The notes beneath the pieces were generated by a model that saw nothing but the letters and a program-made list of their open reading frames with translations, had not been told where the DNA came from and did no database searches. This document shows, piece by piece, positions 39,262 through 49,791 of a DNA stretch of 64,000 nt. The stretch spans positions 62,001 through 126,000 of the forward strand of contig CAICTM010000003.1 of NCBI GenBank assembly GCA_903772945.1, read 5' to 3'. The position numbers were made by a program, and so were the translations under genes. Numbering within the stretch: the first letter of the stretch is position 1; every line of letters starts with the position of its first letter. The DNA is from Seminavis robusta. Its lineage: Eukaryota; Bacillariophyta; Bacillariophyceae; Naviculales; Naviculaceae.

Positions 39262-42200
39262 ATGCCAGTATCTTCTTCCGTGGTTTCTAGCAGTCCAGTG
39301 TCTTTGACTGGAGCCATTAATACCGGTACCGGTAGCAAGATGATGTCTGCAAGTTCCAGAAGGTCTGGTGGTAGAAACTCTGGTACAAGTAGTACAAGTG
39401 GTACTGGCAAAATGCTGGACGACTCTGAGATAATTGAAGAAGACATGAACTACGATGGAGACAATGATGTCAAGGCCAAGCGTAGGATTCCACGGCGTCA
39501 GCGTACACGTACCAGGAGTCCCTCTAGAAAGGGCTTGGCCCAGCATTTGGGTATGCATTCTAGCTCTACCAGTAAGAAAGATAAGGGACACAGGAGCACC
39601 AAGAGTCTTGATGGAACTCCAATCCGAGCTTTGGGCGCCAAGCAGAATTCTCTGAGGTCCGTGGACAGTCAGCCAGATCCAACAAACACGGGACAGACTA
39701 CGACAACGACCACAACCAGACGAAACAGAAATACCCTTCCAAACCCTGATCTAGAAAAAGAGAATCAAACCAACACCAATGCTACCACAAACACAAACAC
39801 AAACACAAACACTTCTTCAGTAGGAGGAGGAGGAGGAGGAGCTTCAGCAGAAGGAGGTCCAGTGGTCAAGACCAAGGCTCTGGTCAAGAATCTTCGCCTA
39901 AGTCGCAATCTGTCCCGTGTCTTGTACAATGATGCTAGATCTCCTTCACCCTCCAGAAAACTGCTCGCCGCGGAAATTCTGGTAGCTGCGTCACTCAGAG
40001 AATCACAGGGCCCCGTTATTCCACAACCACCACCACTGGAACAAACTCCTCTCATCATGATCAGATTCACAAACAAGGCCACTCCAAAACTCATTCAACT
40101 CGTCGAACAAAGACTCGTCAAGTCAGGACTGATCGTATACGACAAGGTGCAGGGAAAGGATGACTGGGAAGATTACACATACTTGTACCTAACGGCCGCA
40201 CAAGAAGCACTAGAAGCATTGGCCGAACAAGTGAGATGGATGAAACGAACCAATGATACCAACGTTGTCGAGTACTTTACCGTACAGCAAAGACGCAAAT
40301 TCGTTACCAAAAAGAAACTTGGAGGACCACGCAAATACTACAAACGAAACAATCGGAATCATCAAACCGACAACAACAACAAAAACAACACGAGCAATGC
40401 ACACGGAGGAGATGACCTTTTCACATCCAATGAATGGTGTCATCTTGCTTTCCGATTGCTTGACACCGTGGAAGTATGGATGGATGGAGCATCATCCTCA
40501 GAACTCAACCTCATGCTCATGCTCAAGGAAGAAAACTCTCCACTCGACGACGACGTCCCGCCGCCGCCACCACCACCACCACCACCACCACCACCTCCAA
40601 TGGGCTCTCCTTCTACTCGCATGCAACACATGCAACGAGGACGACAACGAGGACCCGGAATTCAACGGCAATACTCCAATACATCCCAGGGCAGTTTCAA
40701 CAGTAAAGTCACCACAAAGGGTGGCATGCCCAACCGAAGACGATTGCGAAAGCAACTTAGCATGCAAAATCTATCCACTCCGGCTTCTCCCGGTGGAACT
40801 ACCAGTACTGGCAATAATAATAAGCCATTATTCGATCGACGACTCAACTTTCGACGACAAAAAAGCATCATGCTGCAACGAGTACGTCAACACGGAAAAC
40901 GATCCACTTGTTTGCGGCATGTACTCGAGTCCAACGAATACGTCGATGTCGTAACGCCGCTTCATTGGGGACCCGCACGAGATGCCATTGTTGCCGAAAC
41001 ATGGAAACCACGACAACTCACTCCACCCATTCAAGATATTCGAAACTATTACGGAGAAGATGTTGCATTCTACTTTGCATGGATGGGATACCTATCCACT
41101 TGGCTCGTCGTACTTGGGGTCATGGGATGCATTACCGTCGTTTGGAGGTGGTTTCGGGGTGACACGGTCGATGAAGATGAATTCACACCCATGTACGGTA
41201 TTTTCGCCTTTTTGTGGGGCATTCTCTTTTTGAGATTCTGGGAACGACACGAGCATCGATTGGCATATCGATGGGGAACCTACAGTTTATCCCTACACGA
41301 CAAACAAAAGCTGCTCACCACACGCCCGCAATTTCGAGGACGGCTCCGCATTTCTCCCGTAACGGGCGACTATGAAACCTACTATCCCGCCAACCGACGA
41401 CGGATGCATTACGCCGTGTCGGCGTTGGTGACCATGGTCATGTTGACCGTGGCCTTTTGGATGATGATTCTCTCACTCAACATGCAAGGATACATCCATC
41501 CCGAACGTAATCCCGAACGATGGCATCCACACAATCCACATCCCTTTCATTATTCATACTTTGCCGAGCTCTCGGAAACGGGGCAGCTGTTTGATGCTCA
41601 ACACCCCTGGAGGGGGTTCATCCCCACCATTGTTCATGTCGCCCTCATTTATATTCTCAACAGTCTCTACCGCATCATTGCCGAAGCGTTGACCAATTGG
41701 GAGAATCATGAAACAGAAGCCGCCTACCGAACGTCCTTGGTTGTCAAACGGTTCATGTTTGAAGCTTTTGACTGCTACGTGGCTCTGTTTTATCTGGCAT
41801 TCTACGAGCGAGATGTCTATCGATTGCAAATGGAACTGGCGACGGTCTTTAACATTGACACCTTTCGACGACTGGCCATGGAATGCTTCATCCCCATTCT
41901 AGCGCAAAAGTTTGCCAAGTGGCAGCATCATAAAAAGCACGAACTAGAAAAGAGAGCACAAGCCCGAAAGAATCTGAAACAGGCAGCTGCGGCGGCAGCG
42001 GCTGCCGCCAAGATGAAAAAGATTGCCGCTCTTGCCGTCGCCAAGAACAAGGCGAAAGCTTCCGCGGCGGCACCGGCCAAGGACAAGACCAAGGAGGGAT
42101 CGTCACCCGGTTCTGTGGCAACTTCAAGCTCGTCGCTATCGGAACCGGCGGACTCGTCGCAGTCCCGTTCGCCAAAGCAACACGGCAACACCAGCACAAC

Positions 42201-42980
42201 CACTGCCAAGGACAAGGTTTCTACTCCCACCAAGAATCCCAACAATGACGATGACGATGACGATGACTCGACGTCGCAATCTCCATCCAACGCCAATCCA
42301 GCTCTCCTGGACGAGTTGGCAGAAGAAGCCGAGAAGGATGAATATGTAAGTGTTGGCTGTTTTTCTGTCTTGTGATGTATTCTTGCTTTCATTCCCTCAG
42401 TGATCTTCTTTGTGTCATTTGTTGCACGGTTATGATCGCTCATATACAGGAGGCATTTGATGACTACATGGAGATTGTGATTCAGTTTGGCTACGTGACC
42501 TTGTTTGCATCTGCGTACCCGTTGGCATCTGTGGTTGCCTTGGCCGCGAATTGGGTAGAGATTCGTTCGGATTGTTTCAAGTTGGCTCGCGTGTGTCGAC
42601 GTCCCCGATCGTTGCGTGCCGAAGGGATTGGTGTTTGGAAGTCGTTGCTGGCGTGTGTGGTATGGATGAGTGCCTTGACGAACTGTCTGATTGTGGGCTT
42701 TACGAGTGACCAGATGAAGGAGATTTTTCCAGCGTTTTACATGGTGGACAAGCATGGCGATACTCATTTGGTGCACGACAAGGGTTGGATCGCGGTGTTT
42801 GTCATTTTTGGCCTGGAACGATTGCTGATTGTGACTGGTCTTTTGATTTATGCCGTGGTCCCCGAAGTGCCCGAGGACGTGCAAGACGAAGTGGAGCGTT
42901 TGCAGTTTATTCGTCATCAGGAACACGAGGATATCTTGCGTCAAGTGATGCGCAAACGCAACAAGAAGAAGGCCGTCTGA
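39262..42980 (+). CDS. Anoctamin/TMEM16 family membrane protein (two exons)
   Basis: Exons 39262-42345 and 42450-42980; 104-nt intron (GTAAGT ... ATACAG), phase 0, joining EKDEY to EAFDDYMEIVIQFGYVTLFA, the hallmark TMEM16 segment. 1,204 residues, longer than usual. TMEM16 proteins are Ca2+-regulated lipid scramblases or ion channels of plasma or internal membranes. Residues 1-~230 are disordered, basic and Ser-rich; a PPPP run (about 433-446) and LRKQLSMQNLS follow. The membrane core starts at about 589 (IQDIRNYYGEDVAFYFAWMG) and includes LRFWERHEHRLAYRWG. A ~140-residue Ala/Lys/Asp-rich linker (about 885-1025), normally short in the family, separates the earlier helices from the last bundle (FASAYPLASVVALAANWVEI ... 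VPEVPEDVQDEVE). Many acidic Ca2+-site residues are in the expected helices but I cannot place each confidently. Confidence 0.9.
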
Positions 42981-43084
42981 GGGGGACCCAATACGGTAGC
43001 TTCCCAAGATATTTTTGGAAACTAGATGATTGATCATTCATTTTGCTAGCTATAGTGATATCATAGAAGTTCTAGTGAGGTTGT

Positions 43085-43747
43085 TTAGTTCCACTTGTCT
43101 TGCTGAGCTTGATCCGAGATGAATGCGGTGACATCAACAACGTTTGTTTCTGACAGTTTTCCTCCTTCCACATTTGGAAAGTTTAGAAATTTGTGTTGCG
43201 TGCTTGTTGTGAAGAATTTCTGTAGAGTGTCCGGATTGGAGTTTCCTAGGTTTGCTTGTAGGTCTTTTTGTAGGAGAGTCTTTGCAGGTTTCATGATATT
43301 CTGTCCACCTCTGTGACAAGAGGCGCAGTTATTGTCAAAGAGCTGTTGTCCCGCTTCAATATTTCCATCGACGGCCGAGGATCGGAGAGGAGTGATTGTG
43401 GCCATCATGAGCAACATGCCCGTCAAAAACACAAACTCTGCGGGAGTCAAACCAGACACAAACTGCAGCAAAAAGTTTTCAGTAGAAGCATCTTCATCCC
43501 TACTACTATTAATAGTAGAGCATGTACTAGTAGTAGTCAACCTGGACTGACTGTCTTCAGGACTGAGACTGTCAGCAGCATTAGGATCGGGTTGAGGACT
43601 GGAAACAGAAGACTCAATGCTTGTTCTAGTAGAGCCTCTACTAGTATTTCTACCCGTGGGCTTGGATTGGAAAGCATCAACTTGGTATCTCACATCCCAA
43701 CCAAACAACACCAAGAAAACTACAAGATACATGCTCAAAAAGGCCAT
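43085..43747 (-). CDS. Plastid cytochrome c6-like protein lacking the usual axial Met
   Basis: 220 residues. A signal peptide (about 1-25) ends in VDAFQSKP, resembling the diatom plastid ASAF-type cleavage context, followed by a Ser/Thr-rich transit-like region (to about 100) and a second hydrophobic segment (FVFLTGMLLMMATITPL) that should target the thylakoid lumen. Mature c6-like domain from about 130: GNIEAGQQLFDNNCASCHRGGQNIM, with a normal CxxCH haem motif. Cytochrome c6 carries electrons from cytochrome b6f to photosystem I. The usual NAMPAFGG segment with the distal Met ligand reads KFLNFPNVEGG, and no later Met exists, so the sixth ligand is missing or different. The C-terminal helix (VVDVTAFISDQAQQDKW) is normal. 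It may be a divergent paralogue with an altered redox potential or a non-photosynthetic role. Confidence 0.85.
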   Translation of the reverse strand: MAFLSMYLVVFLVLFGWDVRYQVDAFQSKPTGRNTSRGSTRTSIESSVSSPQPDPNAADSLSPEDSQSRLTTTSTCSTINSSRDEDASTENFLLQFVSGLTPAEFVFLTGMLLMMATITPLRSSAVDGNIEAGQQLFDNNCASCHRGGQNIMKPAKTLLQKDLQANLGNSNPDTLQKFFTTSTQHKFLNFPNVEGGKLSETNVVDVTAFISDQAQQDKWN

Positions 43748-44618
43748 GACTCTAGCTAGTTGTCCACAAGACGCAGATGAGATGTGGCTTCAGAGAAAAC
43801 ATTAATATGGCGAGAAAAGGGTTCCGCAAAGATTTGACATCAACTTTTAAAAAAGCCAGTGAAAATGCTAAGATCATTCAACCTCGGCCCATTTCCACTC
43901 GGAGCGATTCGATTCGATTCACAGATGATTATTGAGCACAAGCTGACTGGCTAGCTAGTCTAACTAGCTTTTGTGAGAGAACGATCACTAAAGTATGGGC
44001 TGTTGAGAGAAGTGGAAGGCATGCATACACTGAGGCGTAGGCATTTCCCAATTTGGAACACCACCAAATCCACAAACAAGAGAGTAGAAGCCTGGAAAAA
44101 ACATGGACAGCATACAGGGACACACTTGCCACCGGTGTACTATCTAGCCAAGTTTCAGACTTCTATGAAAGTTGTCCTCCTGGTGCAGAACCTTGGTTGC
44201 AGTTACTTCCAAGGCATTAGCCTCCGGTTGACTGTTCTACCGTCCTAGTAGCTAGCTAGCTAGCGAGTACAATGGATCTTCTTATAGCATCATCTTGTCT
44301 TTGGAAAAGATGGAAGTAGATTCAATTCCATCGGTGTTCGGGTGTAATTGAGGGAAAGTGCAACTGCGCAGACACGGCGGCGTCACCGACCAGCTGGAGA
44401 TGCCCGTCCGCAAGTGCCAGCTGTCCAGGGCACGTACCGCTACCGTAGTTTGAAAACTGATGATCTTACCTTGAATAGTTGAAATGGTGAGAACTCTCAG
44501 GAACCGTGCTTAGTCTTGCTGGCTTTTACTTGGTACGATCCAAACTTGATGGATCCTCAATCTCTTTCCTCATAATTTTGTTTCTGCAAAGTTGTAAAGC
44601 AAAGCAAAACAAACAAAA
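43748..44618. other. Divergent intergenic region
   Basis: Upstream of both the cytochrome c6-like gene (minus) and the DUF262 gene (plus). CTAGCTAG at 44250-44265. The short frames look random. Confidence 0.55.
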
Positions 44619-46124
44619 ATGAGTGCTGCCACAACTACAGCCGGCAATGGCGCAAGGCCTTCTAAAACACTTCGTGGTCGTCGCAATGGTCGCCCTCCCT
44701 GGGACCCCTCTGCTGCGTATCGTCCCAAGAATGCTTTGGAGAAGCAAGCCATGCAATCGCACGCCTTTCGCCAAAAAGTGCAAACTGCCAATGGAGCCAC
44801 CATCTGCAACACTACTAGTGACAAGGTGGGAAGACTCCCCCTTAAGGATCTCTTGACCAGTGACAAGTTTTGTGTCCCCATTTTCCAACGACGCTATTGT
44901 TGGACTCCACTGCAATGGCAGACTTTGCTAGATGACATTCAAGCTACCCTCGAGTCTCAGCACCAACATTCTCTAGGTAGACTCACCTGTACAAACAACA
45001 TTGGCAAGACCAATCCCAAAAGCAACATTACCAACACCAACAATACCTTGACGGGAGTGCAAATGATTCCAGAAGGAAGATCTTGCATTCTGGATGGACA
45101 GCAACGCTTCACCACAGTCACCATCCTGCTCGCTGCCATTAGAGATCTACTGCCAGAAAATGACAACGACAACCTCAAGTTGATTCATTCCATCAATAGC
45201 TTGATTTTCACAGATGTTATCCAACTCAGAGCATGGTGCCACAAGCCGGATTCTCAGCTACAAGAAGGCATGGAACTCGATTTTTCCAGGTTGGTACCCA
45301 CTTATTGCGATCGATACTCCTACTATACTGCCGTGCTGCCCAAGTCAGACAAGACACAAGCGGCATTGGTAGAGTTGGAATCAGCGTCATCATCCATCAC
45401 CAATAATTCGTGGCACCGCCCACTTCAAGCCAAGAACTATTTCTTGTCCCAACTACAATCAGCATCAACACAACGACTCCAATCTATCGTTCATGCCCTT
45501 TTGAACAATTGTAACATGCTCTACTTTCCAGTGGATATTCATCAAGGCCATCAAGATGGGACCGAAGATCTCATGGTCATTTACGAACGATTGGCCATTC
45601 GAGATGCCACCTATTGCGCCCCCAACCGTGTCGGAGAATTTCAAACCATGGATGGAGCCGATATGATTCGCAACCTGCTCCTCGGAAGCATGGATACGCC
45701 CGCCAATGCACTCGACTTTTACAAAACGTACTGGCTACCACTCGAACAACAGAAACAACAACGACAAGACGACGACGACGCGTCCAATGATACTAATGAG
45801 ACCAGCAGTAGTATTGGAAACTTGATACAGTCCTTTCTGGAGCAGCAATCGCGTCGCAAAGACGGTAAGAATGATGATGATGATGCCAAGAAAACAGATG
45901 GAGCTGCGGAGGACGAAGAGGAAACCCCGTCGAGTAATGTCAAAAAGGGTATCATTGGAGGACAGATCTATGCCGACTTTCAGGCATGGTTCGCTGCTAG
46001 GCTACACGAGAGTAAGAGCAGCACAAACCAAGACCAAGACGGGCGTGACGCAAACCAGAACCATCTGGTTCGTACAGTTGGAGAGGAGCTGCTCCAGTTC
46101 AGCCAAGAATCTCATGGTGCTTAG
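44619..46124 (+). CDS. DUF262-domain protein (GmrSD N-terminal type)
   Basis: 501 residues from the ATG at 44619 (aaaaATGag). The N-terminal half matches DUF262/PF03235, the N-terminal nucleotide-dependent domain of bacterial GmrSD type IV restriction enzymes: LPLKDLLTSDKFCVPIFQRR then YCWTPLQWQTLLDDIQ (about 75-108), and the signature CILDGQQRFTTVTILLAAIR (about 156-175). A second Asp/Arg region, YERLAIRDATYCAPNRV, is at about 328-345. The C-terminal HNH nuclease domain (DUF1524) seen in GmrSD is not evident: the tail is acidic, Asp/Gln-rich and low-complexity. So the gene encodes a DUF262-only protein of normal eukaryotic composition. No signal peptide. Eukaryotic DUF262 proteins have no settled role; a nucleotide-dependent nucleic-acid function is inference. 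Confidence 0.8.
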   Translation: MSAATTTAGNGARPSKTLRGRRNGRPPWDPSAAYRPKNALEKQAMQSHAFRQKVQTANGATICNTTSDKVGRLPLKDLLTSDKFCVPIFQRRYCWTPLQWQTLLDDIQATLESQHQHSLGRLTCTNNIGKTNPKSNITNTNNTLTGVQMIPEGRSCILDGQQRFTTVTILLAAIRDLLPENDNDNLKLIHSINSLIFTDVIQLRAWCHKPDSQLQEGMELDFSRLVPTYCDRYSYYTAVLPKSDKTQAALVELESASSSITNNSWHRPLQAKNYFLSQLQSASTQRLQSIVHALLNNCNMLYFPVDIHQGHQDGTEDLMVIYERLAIRDATYCAPNRVGEFQTMDGADMIRNLLLGSMDTPANALDFYKTYWLPLEQQKQQRQDDDDASNDTNETSSSIGNLIQSFLEQQSRRKDGKNDDDDAKKTDGAAEDEEETPSSNVKKGIIGGQIYADFQAWFAARLHESKSSTNQDQDGRDANQNHLVRTVGEELLQFSQESHGA

Positions 46125-46523
46125 AAATTTCCGCTGTTAAAAAAATATACGTATAATCAATATAGCAATGTGATTCGTTTTGAAACACAGGTTCCTGTTC
46201 GGTGCTGAAGCTAGCTTGTGCCCAGGGCTAGCAGCAGCCGTAATAGATCGCTTCGAAGTCTTGCTGAAACCTCGTCGTTGAAGTGGCATCCACCCGTGAC
46301 CCCACCTACCGTATAGATGTGTCTATGAGTGAACATTCGTACAATGAATTAGATTACATGTAATGTAAGGGAACTCCAGTCATTTTTGAGGACTCGACTC
46401 CACTGATCGTCTTCCCTGTTCCCTCTGATAAAACGTATCGTTTTCCCGACATGTACATCCACGTATGCTAGTATTTGCGTTCGAGATGTGCATCTTTGTG
46501 TATCCTTGTGTGTGTTTGTTTGT
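46125..46523. other. Convergent intergenic region
   Basis: The 399 bp between the DUF262 gene and the minus-strand basic protein; no supported gene. Confidence 0.55.
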
Positions 46524-48116
46524 TTACCCATGAATGTGTGATAGTGACTTTCCCCTGAACAGGAACCATCGTCGTTTAGGTTTGCTGCTGGTGCTGCTAT
46601 TGTTGTTTCCCGTACTGGTATTCCCGTTCTTACGAGTCGATGGTTGTGGTTGTTGTTGTTGTTGCTGCTGCTGCTGCTGTGCTTGCTGCTGCCATTGAGG
46701 CGGTGCTCGCCTTGTGGATGGCGGTGCTCTTGTGGAAGGTGATGCCCGTGAGGACGGTGGTGGCTGTTCATGCCTGCCGGATGGAGGTAGTGCCCGTGTG
46801 GACGACGGTGCTCTTGTGGACGGAGATGCTCGTGCGGCTGGAGGTGGCTGCACATGCCTGGCGGTTTCCGACGAAGTTGCGGAGGACCGGAAGGGTGATA
46901 GACCTGGAAGACTGTCGTCGTCGTCGTACTTTGGCGGCGCGGGAGCTTTGCATACGACTCTTTTTCCCGCACACACGGACGAGGATGCGGTCGAAGTAGT
47001 CTTGTTGGCCGAGGAATGATAGGACGAGTCAATGCCCGCATCCGACTGGTGCTTCTTGGTGGCAGTTGTTGCAGAAGAAGAAGACGCCCCGGGAAAGATG
47101 GCAAGCATGCTCGGCTGTAGTTTTGGCAGTTGACTGTTTGTTTTGGCCGTGTGGTTGCCATTGCTGGTTGCGCGTGTTGATGTTGTGGCATTGCTCTTGT
47201 TGGCAGTACCGGTAGCATGAGACGGCAGCATGAACTGCGGAGTTGGGGGCGTGAAGGGTGTGTTTCCGGTATTGTGAATGACGGAATCGTACAAAAATGC
47301 CGACTGTTCGTACGACGAAAGTTTTCGGTCAATGCTATTTCGTCTTGTGGAAGTGTATCGTCCTGAAAAGTCAACTCCAATCTCCTTGGGTGCTGTAGCT
47401 GTAGCGGTGGCAGTGGCAGCGGTGGACACGGATTGTTCCGTGGCAGTGGTGAGGTTACAGGAGGACGAGTAGTCCATGACGTCTCGAGTGCTGACCGATG
47501 CCAAGCTGGGAACCGAAATGGATCGTCTCATGGGAGGTCGTTGCTTCGAATTCAGTCCCTCTTGGTGAGGTTGTTGTTGTGGGCGTGCTCGCGGGATCTG
47601 GTGCGAGACTTGGTAGTCCCGTACGTGATTTGAGTCCCGAATATGATGTGATGTGGTTGCCTTGCGTGCCGATTTGACGAGATAGGAGGAGAGGGCTTTG
47701 AGCTGTTGGTCTTCGTCTTGTTGTGGTTGAGGTTTCTTGCTCTGTGTTTGTGATTGTCTCATGTGTCTCCAGTGATCATCTTCCTTCTTGAGTGCCAGCT
47801 GCAGCTGTAGCTCTTGCTCTTGTATGGAATCAGAGTACTGAATGACAGGAGGAGGATCTGCAATTTTCTTTTTTGACTTTTTCTTTTTCTTCTTTTGCTG
47901 CTCCAATAGACGAACCACGTTGGGAGCTCTGTGCTTTACGATCTCTACTTCAGGAGGAACCATGCCTACTGGATCCACAGAGTCTAACTCACACTCTAAG
48001 CTTAGCGGTAAGCCCAAGGGAACATCAATGGTGGAAGGAGGACCTTTCATGCCGATTCCACTCATTCCACTCATACCGGTACCGCCCAACACGATATCTC
48101 CTTGAACTGGCGCCAT
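46524..48116 (-). CDS. Basic low-complexity protein with RRxS and polyQ tracts
   Basis: 530 residues from the ATG at 48116 (gccATGG); the frame is open 24 nt further upstream without an ATG. Early poly-Lys (KKKKKSKKKIADPP, about 75-88). Then MRRSISVPSLASVSTRD (about 205-221) and TRRNSIDRKLSSY, RRxS sites like those in the proteins at 1.2 and 5.8 kb. The rest is Ser/Thr/Ala-rich, with tandem RASPSTRAPPSTR units and a poly-Gln run just before a basic C-terminus (RRWFLFRGKSLSHIHG). No globular domain, membrane span or signal peptide. It is probably a disordered phosphoprotein; cell location unknown. Overlapping frames in the same DNA (for example 46349-47380) are antiphase shadows. Confidence 0.6.
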   Translation of the reverse strand: MAPVQGDIVLGGTGMSGMSGIGMKGPPSTIDVPLGLPLSLECELDSVDPVGMVPPEVEIVKHRAPNVVRLLEQQKKKKKKSKKKIADPPPVIQYSDSIQEQELQLQLALKKEDDHWRHMRQSQTQSKKPQPQQDEDQQLKALSSYLVKSARKATTSHHIRDSNHVRDYQVSHQIPRARPQQQPHQEGLNSKQRPPMRRSISVPSLASVSTRDVMDYSSSCNLTTATEQSVSTAATATATATAPKEIGVDFSGRYTSTRRNSIDRKLSSYEQSAFLYDSVIHNTGNTPFTPPTPQFMLPSHATGTANKSNATTSTRATSNGNHTAKTNSQLPKLQPSMLAIFPGASSSSATTATKKHQSDAGIDSSYHSSANKTTSTASSSVCAGKRVVCKAPAPPKYDDDDSLPGLSPFRSSATSSETARHVQPPPAARASPSTRAPSSTRALPPSGRHEQPPPSSRASPSTRAPPSTRRAPPQWQQQAQQQQQQQQQQPQPSTRKNGNTSTGNNNSSTSSKPKRRWFLFRGKSLSHIHG

Positions 48117-49791
48117 GGTCACACAATCAACTCTACTCAACCTAACCTAACCTAACCCAACCTATCTGAGCAACACTTTGTGAGGGTCTAGATGATGGTA
48201 CAAGTAGACTAGTAAGTGGATGGGAAGAGGGAACAGATCGAATTTATTGATTTTTGATGGAGGAATACATGTAGAAGGGTCACTGTGTGGCCAGCGAAAA
48301 CAGAGTCGCTCTTCCAAAAGAAGGCTCTTGCCTCGCACTTCCCCAAAGTAGTTTTCGCTGTTAGAGATGTGGTACACATGGCGACTATGCAATCTTGCTT
48401 CAGGAGACTTAGAACTTTCATTCAGGTGAACCTTTTTCTGTCACAAGGGACATTGACATTTCGATGCCGAAGCAAACCATTCTCAATACATAAAGTCCAA
48501 GACCCCACGACAAAAGGCAAGTTATTGCAAACAAGAGACTTCTTTCAAGGCTTTCTGAAACTCAACTTTAACAAATTGATTTATCAACAGACATACCATC
48601 TCACAAAGTGACGAGCCATTTACACAAGTACCAGGTACAATTAATTCGTCGAGAAAACCAGCATGCTCCAGCAACCCTTCGAAGATTGGGTCGCTATGTC
48701 GCCATCCGAAATAAATGTCTAATGCCCGCACAAACTTCATGCACTAAATCACCTGTATGTGGCGATGTGCCGATGCCCAAGTCCTTCAGTCAAGTGGAGC
48801 CATGATGCCGAGAAGAATCTGCGATGAGAGGGATGACGGTATCAAGACAAAACAACGATCTGTGAACAGCCAATCGGTATTCCTATTGCTACAACGTTAC
48901 CTTAACGACCAAGGCAACTAATAAGTAGTGGAGCTCCCAGTCAGTGGACCGCTATGCATACCGGTACCGGTACCGGTACCGGTAGCTAGACCACTCTAAA
49001 AGCTACTGGTAGCTACACTCTGAAGCTCCGGAGTCTGGTATTAAAATAGAGAGATTAATTTTGTGCAGCTTCTGGCTTCCCCACCAGGTTTTTTGAAAAG
49101 AAAAATAGAAAAATGTACCCAGGAGCGAGGGAGGAAGTTTGACGACCCTTTGTCTCTCATCAGGCCTGACCTCTAGTAGTAGCCTTGTACGGTAGCTATG
49201 GGTAGCTATCAAGCATGTAGAGGTGATCTCCAACCTACTATGGGCTACATGTAGTAGTGCGCACAGTACCGGTACCCGTACTGTATGTACCGGTACCTCA
49301 CCAGCTTCCCATCCATCGGCACCGTTCTCAAGAAACCGTGAACTCTGTAACCATCGTCGTTGGCTCCTTTTGGTTGCCCTCGTGGAGCAAAAACACCTGG
49401 ACAAAAAGACTCCTGAGTACTAGTACTTGAGGGGCGAAGTCAACTCTGAGTGGTGTAACAGCTAAGCCGGCTTTTTTTGGATTGTTAAGGTTAGAGATTG
49501 TGTCGTCTCCAGAAGATGTCTCTCTTGGATCCATTCAACTCTCATGACAACGAGACGGATGATGAAGCGGATGAAGGATACTATAGCTAGTCTCCTTGTC
49601 TTTCTGAATGTACTAGTATAGTGAATGAGTGCAGGAGGAAGAGGGAGGAACAAAGGCAAGTTCTCTTGACTGGCTCTTGACTGCCCATGCCCTGCCTCCA
49701 CTGCGTGGGATACCCAAATTTGAGTGACTCAGTCAGTTGATATCATCTATAGACTATAGACTATAGACTACCGTACCTGTAGACGATCAGT
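48117..49791. other. 1.7-kb intergenic region
   Basis: Upstream of the basic protein (minus) and the glycosyltransferase (plus). A CCTAACCTAACC run at about 48140-48160 lies in the likely 5' UTR of the basic-protein gene. A minus-strand frame at 48522-48740 (with YFGWRHSDPIFEGLLEH) looks less random than others and may be a gene relic; family unknown. A GGTACC tract is at 48960-48985 and more at 49265-49300. No intact gene. Confidence 0.45.
48960..48985. repeat. GGTACC palindromic microsatellite
   Basis: Four consecutive CCGGTA/GGTACC units in intergenic DNA. Confidence 0.85.

Noticed and set aside
41928-43037. 369-codon minus-strand ORF antisense to the anoctamin
   Set aside because: It overlaps an anoctamin gene with strong family motifs and an in-phase exon join; the antisense product is repeat-driven and has no domain.
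46349-47380. 343-codon minus-strand ORF overlapping the polyQ/RRxS gene
   Set aside because: Overlaps most of the longer ORF in another frame; only His/Arg/Pro low complexity, no ordered motif.
48140-48165. CCTAACCTAACC run as a possible telomere
   Set aside because: The unit is CCTAA, not a recognised telomere repeat, and it sits just upstream of a gene start.
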